DNA of 64,000 nt from an uncultured Desulfovibrio sp. (GCA_900546145.1 URBN01000009.1:14741-78740), one strand, 5' to 3'. Counted from the first letter of the stretch, positions 9,657-18,692 are shown. Notes: generated from the sequence alone by a model not told the origin. Translations and numbers: made by a program.

Positions 9657-12341
9657 ATGTCAGACGACGACAAGGACACAAAAAACGAACGCCCGGCAGC
9701 CGGTGCCAGAAGGAAGGCGAACCGTCCTCTTTCCGCCCTCAGAGTGCGCAGGAACCGCACCAGAGGGCACGGTGAAGACGGAGAAAAGAACGCCGCCCGC
9801 GCCGCAGAGGCCGCGGACAGGAAGGTTCCGGGAAATCATACCGGCCCTGCAACCATTGTCCTCGGCGTGAACGGAAGAGCGGCCGGTGAGGAAGAGGCAG
9901 AAACGCCCTCTGTCCTGCCCGTGGTGCCCGTGCGCGACGTGGTGCTTTTCAATTTCATGTTCATTCCGCTTTTCATCACCAGGGAGAAATCCGCGAAGGC
10001 CGTGGAAAGCTGCATGGAGACCACGCGTCAGGTGCTGGTTCTCACCCAGAAGGACGAAAAAGAGGACGATCCCCTGCCGAAGTCGCTTTACAGCGTGGGA
10101 ACTGTCGTACGCGTGCTCAAGATGCTCCGCCTCCCTGACGGCAGGGTCAAAGCCCTCGTGCAGGGGACGGCCAGAGCCAGGGTGCAGACCTTCACGCAGA
10201 TTGATCCCTTCATGGAAGCGCGCATCGAGGTGCTGAAGGAACCCAGACTGACCATTGACGCGAAGATCGAGGCCATGATGCGCCTCGCCAAGGATCAGTG
10301 CGAAAAGGTGCTGAATATGCGCGGCCTGGCGAGTCCGGATCTTCTGTCCATCCTGCAGAGCATCGACGAGCCCGGAAGGCTCGCCGACCTCATCGCTTCG
10401 ACCATGCACATCAAGCCTGATGACGCCCAGGCCATTCTGGAAACCGACAATCCGGTGGAACGGCTGCAGAAGGTCACGGAACTTCTCGTCAGAGAGGTGG
10501 AAGTGACCACCATGCAGATGCGCATCCAGAATACGGCCCGCGAGGGCATGGACAAAGCCCAGAAGGATTACTTCCTGCGCGAGCAGATCAAGGCCATACG
10601 CCAGGAACTGGGTTCGCCCGAGGAAGACGAGCAGGAAGAACTCGACAGGCTGAAGAAGGCCCTCGGGGAAGCCGGCATGCCGGAGGATGTGAAGAAGGAG
10701 GCTGACAGGCAGCTGAGGCGGCTCTCGCTCACGCACAGCGACTCGGCGGAAGCCAGCGTCCTGCGCAACTACCTCGAGCTCATGAGCGAGCTTCCCTGGA
10801 GCAGAACCTCAGAGGACAACCTCGACATCAAAAATGCCAGGGAGACCCTGGACGCGGATCACTACGGCCTCGACAAGGTCAAGGACCGCATTCTGGAGTT
10901 CCTCAGCGTTTACAAGCTCAAACCCGAAGCGGGTGGGTCCATCATGTGCTTCGCCGGCCCGCCAGGCGTCGGCAAGACCAGCCTCGGCAGATCCATAGCC
11001 AGGGCCCTCGGCAGAAAGTTCGAGCGCATCTCTCTTGGCGGCATCCATGACGAGGCCGAAATCCGCGGCCACAGGCGCACCTATATCGGCGCCCTGCCCG
11101 GCCGCATCATCCAGAGCCTGCGCCACGCGGGCACGCGCAACCCTGTCATCGTCCTTGACGAAATCGACAAGGTCGGCAGGGATGTGCAGGGAGACCCCCA
11201 GTCGGCCCTTCTGGAAGTGCTCGACCCCGAGCAGAACAGCACGTTCTCGGATCATTACCTGGGTGTGCCCTTCGATCTCTCAAAGGTGCTCTTCCTGTGC
11301 ACGGCCAACACGCTGGATACCATCCCCGCAGCCCTCAGGGACCGCATGGAAATCATCCAGCTGCCGGGCTATACGCAGCAGGAGAAGCTCGAAATCGCCA
11401 AACGGCACCTTCTCGCCAAATGTGTGGAGAAGAACGGGCTTGAATCCGGCGACGTGACCATCCCGGATGAAACCATCGAAAAGGTCATCAGGGAATACAC
11501 GCGTGAGGCCGGCGTCCGTTCGCTGGAGCGCACCCTCGGCGCCCTGTGCCGCAAGATGGCGCGCCGCAAGGCGGAGGGTGAAAAGCCGCCCTTTGAGGTG
11601 ACGCCTGATGATCTCCTCGAACTGCTCGGCCCGCCTGTTTTCCTCGATGACGAGGACAGCATGACGCTGAGCCCCGGCATGTGCTACGGCCTCGCCTGGA
11701 CCCAGGCCGGCGGCGAAGTTCTGACCATTGAGGCTGCCATCATCAAGGGCAAGGGAGCCATACAGCTCACCGGATCCCTCGGCGACGTCATGAAGGAAAG
11801 CGCCGAAGCGGCCACGACCTTCCTGAGGAGCCAGGCGAAGCAGTATCACTTCGATCCCGACTTCCTCGCGAAGCACGACATCCATATCCATGTTCCGGAC
11901 GGCGCCACGCCGAAGGACGGACCCTCGGCCGGCGTGACCCTGACCACGGCACTGCTTTCGGCACTCATCGGCAAAGCGCCGAAATCAACGCTGTGCATGA
12001 CGGGAGAAATCGACATCAAGGGCCGCGTCCTGCCCGTGGGCGGCATCAAGGAGAAAATCCTCGGCGCCGTGGGCAGAGGCCTGAAGGAAGCGATTATCCC
12101 CTGGCAGAACAAGAAGGATCTCTATGATATCCCGAAGGATCTGCTGAAGAAGATTAAGATCCACCCGGTGCACCGCTATGCGGAAGTGGCGAAGCTCGCC
12201 TTTACCGCGGCGGATCTGAAGGGCAGGACAGCCGGGAAACGGGAAAAGGAGCCTGCCCCTGCCCTGTCCCAGGAACAGAGCCTTCCCGGCGTCCGGGTAG
12301 CGCCGGAAGAAAATGAAAAGCAGGAAACCCCGGAGATCTGA
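9657..12341 (+). CDS. lon: ATP-dependent protease Lon
   Basis: AAA+ serine protease degrading misfolded and regulatory proteins in the cytoplasm. The 894-aa protein has the LON substrate domain from about residue 88 (VVPVRDVVLFN), Walker A GPPGVGKT at 434-441, Walker B around VIVLDEIDK, and the catalytic dyad: Ser757 in DGPSAG and Lys near 800 in GGIKEK. ATG 9657 with GGGAGA upstream is the best start, although the frame stays open further 5'. The roughly 85-residue N-terminal extension is rich in Arg, Lys, Asp and Glu and has no counterpart in E. coli Lon; the C-terminal tail is also long and charged. prmC follows after 5 bp. Confidence 0.96.
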   Translation: MSDDDKDTKNERPAAGARRKANRPLSALRVRRNRTRGHGEDGEKNAARAAEAADRKVPGNHTGPATIVLGVNGRAAGEEEAETPSVLPVVPVRDVVLFNFMFIPLFITREKSAKAVESCMETTRQVLVLTQKDEKEDDPLPKSLYSVGTVVRVLKMLRLPDGRVKALVQGTARARVQTFTQIDPFMEARIEVLKEPRLTIDAKIEAMMRLAKDQCEKVLNMRGLASPDLLSILQSIDEPGRLADLIASTMHIKPDDAQAILETDNPVERLQKVTELLVREVEVTTMQMRIQNTAREGMDKAQKDYFLREQIKAIRQELGSPEEDEQEELDRLKKALGEAGMPEDVKKEADRQLRRLSLTHSDSAEASVLRNYLELMSELPWSRTSEDNLDIKNARETLDADHYGLDKVKDRILEFLSVYKLKPEAGGSIMCFAGPPGVGKTSLGRSIARALGRKFERISLGGIHDEAEIRGHRRTYIGALPGRIIQSLRHAGTRNPVIVLDEIDKVGRDVQGDPQSALLEVLDPEQNSTFSDHYLGVPFDLSKVLFLCTANTLDTIPAALRDRMEIIQLPGYTQQEKLEIAKRHLLAKCVEKNGLESGDVTIPDETIEKVIREYTREAGVRSLERTLGALCRKMARRKAEGEKPPFEVTPDDLLELLGPPVFLDDEDSMTLSPGMCYGLAWTQAGGEVLTIEAAIIKGKGAIQLTGSLGDVMKESAEAATTFLRSQAKQYHFDPDFLAKHDIHIHVPDGATPKDGPSAGVTLTTALLSALIGKAPKSTLCMTGEIDIKGRVLPVGGIKEKILGAVGRGLKEAIIPWQNKKDLYDIPKDLLKKIKIHPVHRYAEVAKLAFTAADLKGRTAGKREKEPAPALSQEQSLPGVRVAPEENEKQETPEI

Positions 12342-12346
12342 ACGCC

Positions 12347-13189
12347 ATGCGCGTGCAGGATATCGTATCTGAAATAACAGCCGGCCTCAGGGCCGCGGAG
12401 ATTCCGTCCCCGCGCCTTGAGGCCGAACTTCTCTGCGCCCTGGCCCTCAGGACCACGCGCCTTGCCATAACCGTGCACGGCGGGCGGGAGCTCAGCGCGG
12501 AAGAAGAGAAGGAATGCCGGAGGCTGGCCGTAAAACGCGGACAGGGAGTCCCCATGGCGTACCTTGCCGGCAGCAGGGAATTCTATGGCCGGGACTTTCT
12601 GACAGAGCCGGGAACGCTCATTCCGAGGCCGGAAACGGAAATCCTCGTGGAAGAGCTCCTGGAAAAAATACCGGCGCAGAGCAGCGGATGGTTCGCGGAC
12701 ATAGGAACAGGAACGGGCTGCATCGGCATCACGCTGGCCCTTGAGAGGCCCGGAATGTGCGGCATTCTCCTTGAAAAGAGCCCTGCTGCCGCCCGGGTCG
12801 CGGAAAAAAACAGGAAACGCCTCGGAGCGGCTAATGTCAGGGTTGTCCTGGGAGATCTCTTCAGCGCGCCCTTACGGGGAGAAAGCTTTGACGCTGTTGC
12901 CTCGAATCCACCCTATATAGGGGAAGGAGAAAAGGATGACGTCATGCCGGAAGTGCTGCGCTACGAACCACGGGAAGCGCTCTTTTCTGAGGAAGAAGGA
13001 CTGCGCCACCTTGGGGGCGTTCTGCATCTGGCGGCCAGGTGTCTGAAAAGAGGCGGAATCGTGGCTGTGGAACACGGCTGGCACCAGGGTGAGGCTGTAC
13101 GGGAAATGATGCTCCGGGAAAATTTTTTGCAAATTATGACAAAAAAAGACCTGGCAGGCCTTGACCGAACCACCCTCGCGAGTATATAA
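12347..13189 (+). CDS. prmC: Peptide chain release factor N5-glutamine methyltransferase
   Basis: SAM-dependent methyltransferase that modifies the GGQ glutamine of release factors. The 280-aa sequence has an N-terminal helical domain, the SAM-binding IGTGTGCIGITLAL motif after IPRPETEILVEE, and the NPPY active-site motif at residues 187-190. It follows lon by 5 bp. The C-terminus is conventional and is followed by the tRNA cluster. Confidence 0.94.
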   Translation: MRVQDIVSEITAGLRAAEIPSPRLEAELLCALALRTTRLAITVHGGRELSAEEEKECRRLAVKRGQGVPMAYLAGSREFYGRDFLTEPGTLIPRPETEILVEELLEKIPAQSSGWFADIGTGTGCIGITLALERPGMCGILLEKSPAAARVAEKNRKRLGAANVRVVLGDLFSAPLRGESFDAVASNPPYIGEGEKDDVMPEVLRYEPREALFSEEEGLRHLGGVLHLAARCLKRGGIVAVEHGWHQGEAVREMMLRENFLQIMTKKDLAGLDRTTLASI

Positions 13190-13334
13190 GCGTCGTCACC
13201 GTTCACGGAGAAAGCAAAACCGCATGGCGAGCGACTCCGCCGGGGGGCCAACCGGAGAAACGGTAAAAATTTCCAATCGGACGCATAAATCTCTTGCCAA
13301 GGGCAGGGAATTCCTGTAAAGGAAACATCCGGCC

Positions 13335-13410
13335 GCTGGCGTAGCTCAATCGGTAGAGCAGCTGATTTGTAATCAGCAGGTTGCGGGTTCAAGTCCCATC
13401 GCCAGCTCCA
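13335..13410 (+). tRNA. tRNA-Thr (anticodon TGT)
   Basis: A 76-nt cloverleaf with acceptor GCTGGCG pairing CGCCAGC, D-arm GCTCAATCGGTAGAGC, anticodon stem GCTGA/TCAGC with loop TTTGTAA (anticodon TGT), T-arm containing GGTTCAAGTCC, and an encoded CCA end. Confidence 0.97.
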
Positions 13411-13451
13411 CCTGAGCCTGAGAAAAGGCCAAAAGCCTGATGCGGGTATTT

Positions 13452-13536
13452 GGAGGGGTTCCCGAGTGGCCAAAGGGAACAGACTGTAAATCTGTCGTCA
13501 TTGACTTCGGTGGTTCGAATCCACCCCCCTCCACCA
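13452..13536 (+). tRNA. tRNA-Tyr (anticodon GTA)
   Basis: An 85-nt class II tRNA with long variable arm. The acceptor GGAGGGG pairs with CCCCTCC, the anticodon loop contains GTA (ACTGTAAAT), the T-arm has GGTTCGAATCC and the CCA end is encoded. Confidence 0.97.
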
Positions 13537-13648
13537 TCCGGACTTCGTTCCGGTTACAAACTGCCTTGACTGTAGGAGACCGGTAAGGTCGAGGAACTAC
13601 GGTGTGGCACATGGCCAGAGGCCATGAAGGCGGCAAGCCGTCTATCAG

Positions 13649-13725
13649 GCGGGAATAGCTCAATTGGCTAGAGCATCAGCCTTCCAAGCTGAGGGTTGCG
13701 GGTTCAAGTCCCGTTTCCCGCTCCA
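13649..13725 (+). tRNA. tRNA-Gly (anticodon TCC)
   Basis: A 77-nt cloverleaf: acceptor GCGGGAA/TTCCCGC, anticodon stem CAGC/GCTG with loop CTTCCAA (anticodon TCC), T-arm GGTTCAAGTCC, and an encoded CCA. It lies 180 bp upstream of tuf, in the classical tRNA-tuf arrangement. Confidence 0.97.
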
Positions 13726-13813
13726 ATTTCCCCCTTCCACACCTTCCTTTCTTCTTCTTTTCTTCCCCTTCCCATCCTAGTCAAGCGTTCCCTGGTTTTC
13801 AGGGACTGAATGC

Positions 13814-13831
13814 GGGTCATCATTGTGACCC
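13814..13831 (+). other. Small hairpin in the tuf leader
   Basis: GGGTCA at 13814-13819 and TGACCC at 13826-13831 form a 6-bp stem with a 6-nt loop in the 180-bp tRNA-Gly/tuf spacer. There is no T-run, so it is probably a leader or processing structure rather than a terminator. Confidence 0.3.
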
Positions 13832-13905
13832 TGCTAGCAGCGTCAAGTTAGCATAGCTGGTAATCAAAGTACCGCAACAACACTTTTTTTCCAGGGAGAC
13901 GTATC

Positions 13906-15099
13906 ATGGGCAAAGAAAAATATGTGCGCACAAAGCCCCACGTAAACATTGGTACCATCGGCCACATCGACCATGGCAAAACCACTCTGACTGCCGCCAT
14001 CACGAAAGTCGCCGCTATGAAGAATGAAGGTTCCTTCATCTCCTACGACGAAATCGACAAGGCTCCTGAAGAAAAGGCCCGCGGCATCACCATTTCCACC
14101 GCTCACGTCGAATACGAGACTGACAAGCGCCATTACGCCCATGTCGACTGCCCCGGCCACGCCGACTACATCAAGAACATGATCACCGGTGCCGCCCAGA
14201 TGGATGGTGCCATCCTGGTTGTGGCTGCCACCGACGGCCCCATGCCCCAGACCCGTGAGCACATTCTGCTCGCCCGTCAGGTCGGCGTGCCCGCCATCGT
14301 CGTCTTCCTCAACAAGTGCGACCTCGTTGACGACCCCGAGCTCCTCGACCTCGTCGAAATGGAAGTCCGCGAACTGCTGACCTCCTACGACTACCCCGGC
14401 GACGACACCCCCATCATCAGGGGTTCCGCTCTGCTCGCCCTTCAGGCCGACAGCCTCGACGATCCCAATGTGAAGCCCATCTTTGAGCTTCTCGACGCCG
14501 TCGACAACTTCATCCCCGAGCCCAAGCGTGAGCTTGACAAGCCCTTCCTGATGCCCATCGAAGACGTGTTCTCCATCTCCGGCCGCGGCACCGTTGTTAC
14601 GGGCCGTGTCGAACTCGGCACCATCAAGGTTGGCGATGTGGTTGAAATCGTGGGTATCAAGCCCACCCAGCAGACCACCTGCACCGGCGTTGAAATGTTC
14701 AAGAAGCAACTCGACCAGGGCGAAGCCGGCGACAACATCGGCGTGCTCCTCCGCGGCACCAAGCGTGACGAAGTCGAGCGCGGCCAGGTTCTCGCTGCTC
14801 CCAAGTCCATCACGCCTCACAAGAAGTTCGAGTCCCAGGTGTACGTCCTCTCCAAGGAAGAAGGCGGCCGCCACACTCCCTTCTTCACCGGCTATCGTCC
14901 CCAGTTCTACTTCCGCACCACTGATATCACCGGTGTCATCGAACTGGAGCAGGGCGTCGAAATGGTTATGCCCGGCGACAACAGCAAATTCATCGTCGAA
15001 CTGATCGCCCCCATCGCCATGCAGGAAGGCCTCCGCTTCGCTATCCGTGAAGGCGGCCACACTGTGGGCTCCGGCGTCGTGACCAAGATCATCGAGTAA
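13906..15099 (+). CDS. tuf: Translation elongation factor Tu
   Basis: GTPase that delivers aminoacyl-tRNA to the ribosome. The 397-aa protein shows the G1 motif GHIDHGKT (residues 19-26), G3 DCPGHADY, G4 NKCD, and the C-terminal beta-barrel domains. The ATG follows an AGGGAGACG ribosome-binding site. It heads the tuf-rpmG-trnW-secE-nusG-rpl-rpo block and may be co-transcribed with the upstream tRNAs. Confidence 0.99.
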   Translation: MGKEKYVRTKPHVNIGTIGHIDHGKTTLTAAITKVAAMKNEGSFISYDEIDKAPEEKARGITISTAHVEYETDKRHYAHVDCPGHADYIKNMITGAAQMDGAILVVAATDGPMPQTREHILLARQVGVPAIVVFLNKCDLVDDPELLDLVEMEVRELLTSYDYPGDDTPIIRGSALLALQADSLDDPNVKPIFELLDAVDNFIPEPKRELDKPFLMPIEDVFSISGRGTVVTGRVELGTIKVGDVVEIVGIKPTQQTTCTGVEMFKKQLDQGEAGDNIGVLLRGTKRDEVERGQVLAAPKSITPHKKFESQVYVLSKEEGGRHTPFFTGYRPQFYFRTTDITGVIELEQGVEMVMPGDNSKFIVELIAPIAMQEGLRFAIREGGHTVGSGVVTKIIE

Positions 15100-15103
15100 T
15101 ACA

Positions 15104-15253
15104 ATGAGAACAAACATCATCCTGCAGTGCACTGTGTGCAAGCGCCGCAACTACGTTTCCGTCAAGAACAAGAAGAACACGACGGAACGCCTCGAGCGCA
15201 AAAAGTACTGCCCCTGGGACAGGAAGCACACGATTCACCGCGAAGTACGATAA
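15104..15253 (+). CDS. rpmG: 50S ribosomal protein L33
   Basis: A 49-aa basic ribosomal protein starting 4 bp after tuf. The sequence begins MRTNIILQCTVCKRRNY and ends KKYCPWDRKHTIHREVR. The first zinc-ligand pair (CTVC) is present, but the second pair is reduced to one Cys because Asp takes the place of the last Cys in CPWDRKH. Its position between tuf and tRNA-Trp is the classical one. Confidence 0.95.
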   Translation: MRTNIILQCTVCKRRNYVSVKNKKNTTERLERKKYCPWDRKHTIHREVR

Positions 15254-15265
15254 ACATATTCACCC

Positions 15266-15288
15266 TGGCGGGATGAAAAATCCCGCCA
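15266..15288 (+). other. Perfect hairpin between rpmG and tRNA-Trp
   Basis: TGGCGGGA (15266-15273) and TCCCGCCA (15281-15288) form an 8-bp perfect stem with loop TGAAAAA. No T-run follows and tRNA-Trp begins 10 bp later, so a processing or partial-termination role is more likely than full termination. Confidence 0.5.
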
Positions 15289-15298
15289 GAGTCCATGC

Positions 15299-15375
15299 AG
15301 GGCAGTAGCTCTAACGGCTAGAGCGGCGGTCTCCAAAACCGCAAGTTGGGGGTTCGAATCCCTCCTGCCCTGCCA
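15299..15375 (+). tRNA. tRNA-Trp (anticodon CCA)
   Basis: A 77-nt cloverleaf: acceptor AGGGCAG/CTGCCCT, D-arm GCTCTAACGGCTAGAGC, anticodon stem GCGGT/ACCGC with loop CTCCAAA (anticodon CCA), T-arm GGTTCGAATCC, and encoded CCA. It sits directly before secE. Confidence 0.97.
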
Positions 15376-15396
15376 TTTTTTTTGCCGAGAGAAAAT

Positions 15397-15636
15397 ATGG
15401 CCAAGAAGACACCCGCTACCACCAACGCTCAGACATCCAAAGAGCCAGGTCTCGTCAAGCGCTTCATTACGTATGTGGAGGATTCCCGTGCGGAACTCCG
15501 CAAGGTAACGTGGCCCTCTGCTGCTGAGACGCGTAAGGCGACCATCGCGGTAGTGGGCTTTATTGCTGTCATGGCCCTTATTCTCGGGCTCATCGACCTC
15601 GGCCTCTCCTCCATCATCAAATCAATTCTGTCCTAG
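15397..15636 (+). CDS. secE: Preprotein translocase subunit SecE
   Basis: Small membrane subunit of the Sec translocon, 79 aa. The conserved ELRKVTWPS segment precedes a single transmembrane helix (about residues 48-70), the compact single-span form found in many bacteria. ATG 15397 is preferred to the longer open frame, which would run into tRNA-Trp. It precedes nusG by 9 bp. Confidence 0.95.
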   Translation: MAKKTPATTNAQTSKEPGLVKRFITYVEDSRAELRKVTWPSAAETRKATIAVVGFIAVMALILGLIDLGLSSIIKSILS

Positions 15637-15645
15637 GCGCTGACC

Positions 15646-16221
15646 ATGAACGACGAAATTGTCATCGACGACGATTCTGAGCTTGGTAAACGTCCCCGCT
15701 GGTATATCGTGCACACCTACTCGGGTTTCGAGCAGCGCGTGCAGAAGACCATCAACGAAATGATCCGGAGCGGCCAGGGCAGAGATCTCATTTTACAGTG
15801 CGTTGTGCCCACGGAGAAAGTCATCGAACTTTCCAAGCAGGGATCCAAACGCACGACCACCCGCAAGTTCTATCCCGGTTACGTCATGGTTCAGATGATC
15901 ATGACCGAATATGCCTGGAACCTTATTCAGAGCATTCCCAAGGTGACGGGATTTGTCGGTGGAAAGAACCGCCCCACGCCCATGAAGGACAGCGAGGCGG
16001 AGAATATTCTTGCTCTAATGGAAACCCGCAAGGAGAGCCCCCGTCCCAAGTTCAGCTTTGACAAGGGCGAGGAGGTCCGCATCATCGACGGACCTTTCAG
16101 CGGGTTCAACGGTGTTGTGGACGAAGTCAATTACGACAAGGGAAAGCTGCGCGTCTCCGTTTCCATTTTCGGACGTCAGACGCCGGTGGAACTGGACTTC
16201 GTTCAGGTTTCCAAAGGCTAA
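15646..16221 (+). CDS. nusG: Transcription termination/antitermination factor NusG
   Basis: RNA polymerase-associated elongation factor, 191 aa. The NGN domain is visible in WYIVHTYSGFEQRV and FYPGYVMV, and the C-terminal KOW motif in DGPFSGFNGVVDEV. It follows secE as in nearly all bacteria. Confidence 0.98.
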   Translation: MNDEIVIDDDSELGKRPRWYIVHTYSGFEQRVQKTINEMIRSGQGRDLILQCVVPTEKVIELSKQGSKRTTTRKFYPGYVMVQMIMTEYAWNLIQSIPKVTGFVGGKNRPTPMKDSEAENILALMETRKESPRPKFSFDKGEEVRIIDGPFSGFNGVVDEVNYDKGKLRVSVSIFGRQTPVELDFVQVSKG

Positions 16222-16260
16222 GTTCATTCAGGGTACCATCTCCCTGTAAAGGATCATGAC

Positions 16261-16683
16261 ATGGCCAAGAAAATTGTTGCTAAAGTCAAACTGCAGATTC
16301 CTGCCGGCGCCGCCAATCCGTCCCCGCCAGTAGGCCCCGCCCTCGGCCAGCACGGCCTGAACATCATGGGCTTCTGCAAGGAATTCAATGCCCGCACTGC
16401 TTCCCAGAAGGGTATGATCATCCCCGTGATCATCACCTGCTACGCGGACCGTTCCTTCACCTTCATTACGAAGACCCCGCCGGCTGCCGTTCTTATCATG
16501 AAGGCTGCCAAGATCGAAAAGGCCTCCGGTGTGCCGAACCGTACCAAGGTTGGCACCATCACGATGGCCCAGGTCGAGGAAATCGCCAAGACCAAAATGC
16601 CCGATCTCAACGCCGCTTCTCTTGAAGCTGCCGTGAAGACCATCATGGGCACGGCCCGCAGCATGGGCGTCGACGTAAAGTAG
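16261..16683 (+). CDS. rplK: 50S ribosomal protein L11
   Basis: Component of the ribosomal GTPase-associated centre, 140 aa. The signature segments LQIPAGAANPSPPVGPALGQ (N-terminal domain) and GTARSMGVDVK (C-terminus) are present. It starts 39 bp after nusG and leads the rplKA pair. Confidence 0.98.
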   Translation: MAKKIVAKVKLQIPAGAANPSPPVGPALGQHGLNIMGFCKEFNARTASQKGMIIPVIITCYADRSFTFITKTPPAAVLIMKAAKIEKASGVPNRTKVGTITMAQVEEIAKTKMPDLNAASLEAAVKTIMGTARSMGVDVK

Positions 16684-16785
16684 GCACGCTGCAGACTGCA
16701 CGTATTCCTTACGTGCGCTATCACCAGCACTGCCCTGCCCGCGCATGTCGGGTGACGGCAGGAGATAAACTCGAAGGAAAATACA

Positions 16786-17493
16786 ATGCCCAAGCATGGT
16801 AAGAATTTCAGAAACGCTTCCAAGGATCTCAAGCCCCTGGATCGTTTCTCAGTAGAAGACGCTGTCGCGAAAACCGTGGCGGCGAGCTTTGCCAAATTTG
16901 ACGAAACCGTTGACGTAGCCATGCGTCTCGGTGTCGACCCGAAGTACTCCGACCAGATGGTCCGCGGCGCTGTCCCCCTCCCTCACGGGCTCGGCAAGAC
17001 CGTGCGTGTTGCCGTTTTCTGCAAGGGTGAAAAGCAGGCTGAAGCCCGCGAGGCCGGAGCTGACTTTGTCGGCGCTGAAGATCTCATCGATAAGATTAAG
17101 GAAGGCTGGCTCGACTTTGATGCCGCCATCGCTACTCCCGATGTCATGGCTCTGGTCGGCCGCGTTGGCCGTGTCCTTGGTCCCCGCGGACTTATGCCGA
17201 ACGCCAAGACCGGCAGCGTCACCATGGATGTGGCCAAGGCCGTCAAGGAACTGAAGGCCGGCCGCGTGGAATTCAAGGTCGACAAGGCCGGTGTTCTGCA
17301 CGCCCCCTTCGGCAAGGTCAGCTTCGGAGCCGAAAAGCTCTGCGGCAACCTTAAGGCTCTTGTTGAGGCCGTCATGCGCCAGAAGCCGGCTGCTGCGAAG
17401 GGTAACTACCTTCTCAGCATGGCCGTGTCTTCCACCATGGGTCCCGGCTACAAGATCGACCTTACCCAGGTCAAGAAATTTCTCGAAGGCTAG
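16786..17493 (+). CDS. rplA: 50S ribosomal protein L1
   Basis: L1 stalk protein, 235 aa. The segments RLGVDPKYSDQMVRG, LGPRGLMPNAKTGSV and the C-terminal VSSTMGPGYKID are typical. In many bacteria L1 also represses its own operon by binding the mRNA; no specific site could be assigned in the 102-bp rplK-rplA gap. Confidence 0.98.
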   Translation: MPKHGKNFRNASKDLKPLDRFSVEDAVAKTVAASFAKFDETVDVAMRLGVDPKYSDQMVRGAVPLPHGLGKTVRVAVFCKGEKQAEAREAGADFVGAEDLIDKIKEGWLDFDAAIATPDVMALVGRVGRVLGPRGLMPNAKTGSVTMDVAKAVKELKAGRVEFKVDKAGVLHAPFGKVSFGAEKLCGNLKALVEAVMRQKPAAAKGNYLLSMAVSSTMGPGYKIDLTQVKKFLEG

Positions 17494-17651
17494 CTTTCAG
17501 CCCGCCTTCGGGCGGACGGGTTCTTCCCGTCCAATGGTAATGGATTAAGGAATCGGGTCGAAGACGGCGGGTAGCGTCCCTGTGACGCAGTAAATCCAGC
17601 CCAGACTTTGGCTCGGCTCCCACCTTTGAACCCTAACGTGAGGAGTTTCAC
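17494..17651 (+). promoter_or_regulatory. rplJL leader with tandem hairpins
   Basis: The 158-bp gap between rplA and rplJ holds CCGCC-TTCG-GGCGG (17502-17515) followed at once by ACGGG-TTCTT-CCCGT (17516-17530). By position it matches the L10 autoregulatory leader known from other bacteria, where L10-L12 represses translation; the exact binding fold is not resolved here. Confidence 0.5.
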
Positions 17652-18176
17652 GTGGATAGGTCTCAGAAAGCAGCTATCATCGAGGGAATGAAGGCCAAGG
17701 CCAACGACGCCTCGATTGCTGTTGTGACCGTCTTCAAGGGTATGACGGTGGAGGAGTCGACGAACCTGAGGGTTAACCTGCGTAAAGCCGGCGGCGAATA
17801 CCAGGTTATCAAGAACACCCTCGGCAGAATCGCCTTCACCGACAGCAAACACGATGTTCTCAAGGATCAGCTCCGCGACAACACCGGTATTGCCCTTGGT
17901 TTTGACGACCCCGTTGCGGTAGCAAAGGCGCTCAGCGATTTCGCTAAGGACAGCAAGACCTTCCAGATCAAGTCCGGCAGCCTCGATGGCAAGCCCATGA
18001 CTGCGGAAGAAATCGACGCCCTGGCAAAACTGCCCGGACGCGAACAGCTGCTCGGCCAGATGCTGGCCACCATGAACGCCGTTCCTACCAACTTTGTCTG
18101 CCTCTTCGCCAACATGCTTCGCGGCCTGCTTTACGCACTCAAGGCCATCGAAGAGAAGAAGGGCGCTGCTGCGTAA
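17652..18176 (+). CDS. rplJ: 50S ribosomal protein L10
   Basis: Stalk-base protein that anchors L7/L12, 174 aa. It has the family pattern: an N-terminal globular domain (VFKGMTVEESTNLRVNLR, EYQVIKNTL) and a C-terminal helix that binds L12 dimers. The start codon is GTG 17652, preceded by GTGAGGAG; no nearby ATG fits the family N-terminus. Confidence 0.96.
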   Translation: MDRSQKAAIIEGMKAKANDASIAVVTVFKGMTVEESTNLRVNLRKAGGEYQVIKNTLGRIAFTDSKHDVLKDQLRDNTGIALGFDDPVAVAKALSDFAKDSKTFQIKSGSLDGKPMTAEEIDALAKLPGREQLLGQMLATMNAVPTNFVCLFANMLRGLLYALKAIEEKKGAAA

Positions 18177-18230
18177 GCACTTACGCACGTTCGTTTTATC
18201 TGCCAACGCATTCCCTACAGGAGAAATACC

Positions 18231-18611
18231 ATGGCCGTTACCAAAGAAGAAGTTGTTGAATTTATCTCCAATATGACCGTTCTCGAACTCTCCGAATTCA
18301 TCAAGGAACTCGAGGACAAGTTCGGTGTTTCCGCTGCTGCCCCCGTGGCCGCTGTCGCCGCCGCTCCGGCTGCTGCCGCTGCCCCGGCCGCTGAAGAAAA
18401 GACCGAATTCGACGTCGTGCTGAAGGAAGTCGGCGCCAACAAGATCGCCGTCATCAAGGCTGTCCGCGCCATCACCGACCTCGGCCTCAAGGAAGCCAAG
18501 GCCAAGGTTGACAGCGTTCCTTCCACCATTAAGGAAGGCGTTTCCAAGGAAGACGCTGAAGCCGCCAAGAAGCAGCTCACCGAAGCCGGCGCCACTGTCG
18601 AACTCAAGTAA
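18231..18611 (+). CDS. rplL: 50S ribosomal protein L7/L12
   Basis: Acidic stalk protein, 126 aa, with an N-terminal dimerisation helix, an Ala/Pro-rich hinge (residues about 35-60) and the C-terminal domain that recruits translation factors (EKTEFDVVLKEVGANK, LGLKEAKAKVDSVP). The ATG follows AGGAGAAATACC. A hairpin with T-run follows it. Confidence 0.98.
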   Translation: MAVTKEEVVEFISNMTVLELSEFIKELEDKFGVSAAAPVAAVAAAPAAAAAPAAEEKTEFDVVLKEVGANKIAVIKAVRAITDLGLKEAKAKVDSVPSTIKEGVSKEDAEAAKKQLTEAGATVELK

Positions 18612-18636
18612 GTTCGTCATTACGACCGAATCAGAG

Positions 18637-18666
18637 GGGCGGATCCGCAGGGGTCCGCCCTTTTTT
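18637..18666 (+). terminator. Terminator or attenuator between rplL and rpoB
   Basis: GGGCGGA (18637-18643) pairs with TCCGCCC (18654-18660), followed by TTTTTT. Partial termination between rplL and rpoB is known in E. coli; the same is likely here. Confidence 0.75.
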
Positions 18667-18692
18667 CGTCCTTTTCCCCTTCCGAAGCGCTT

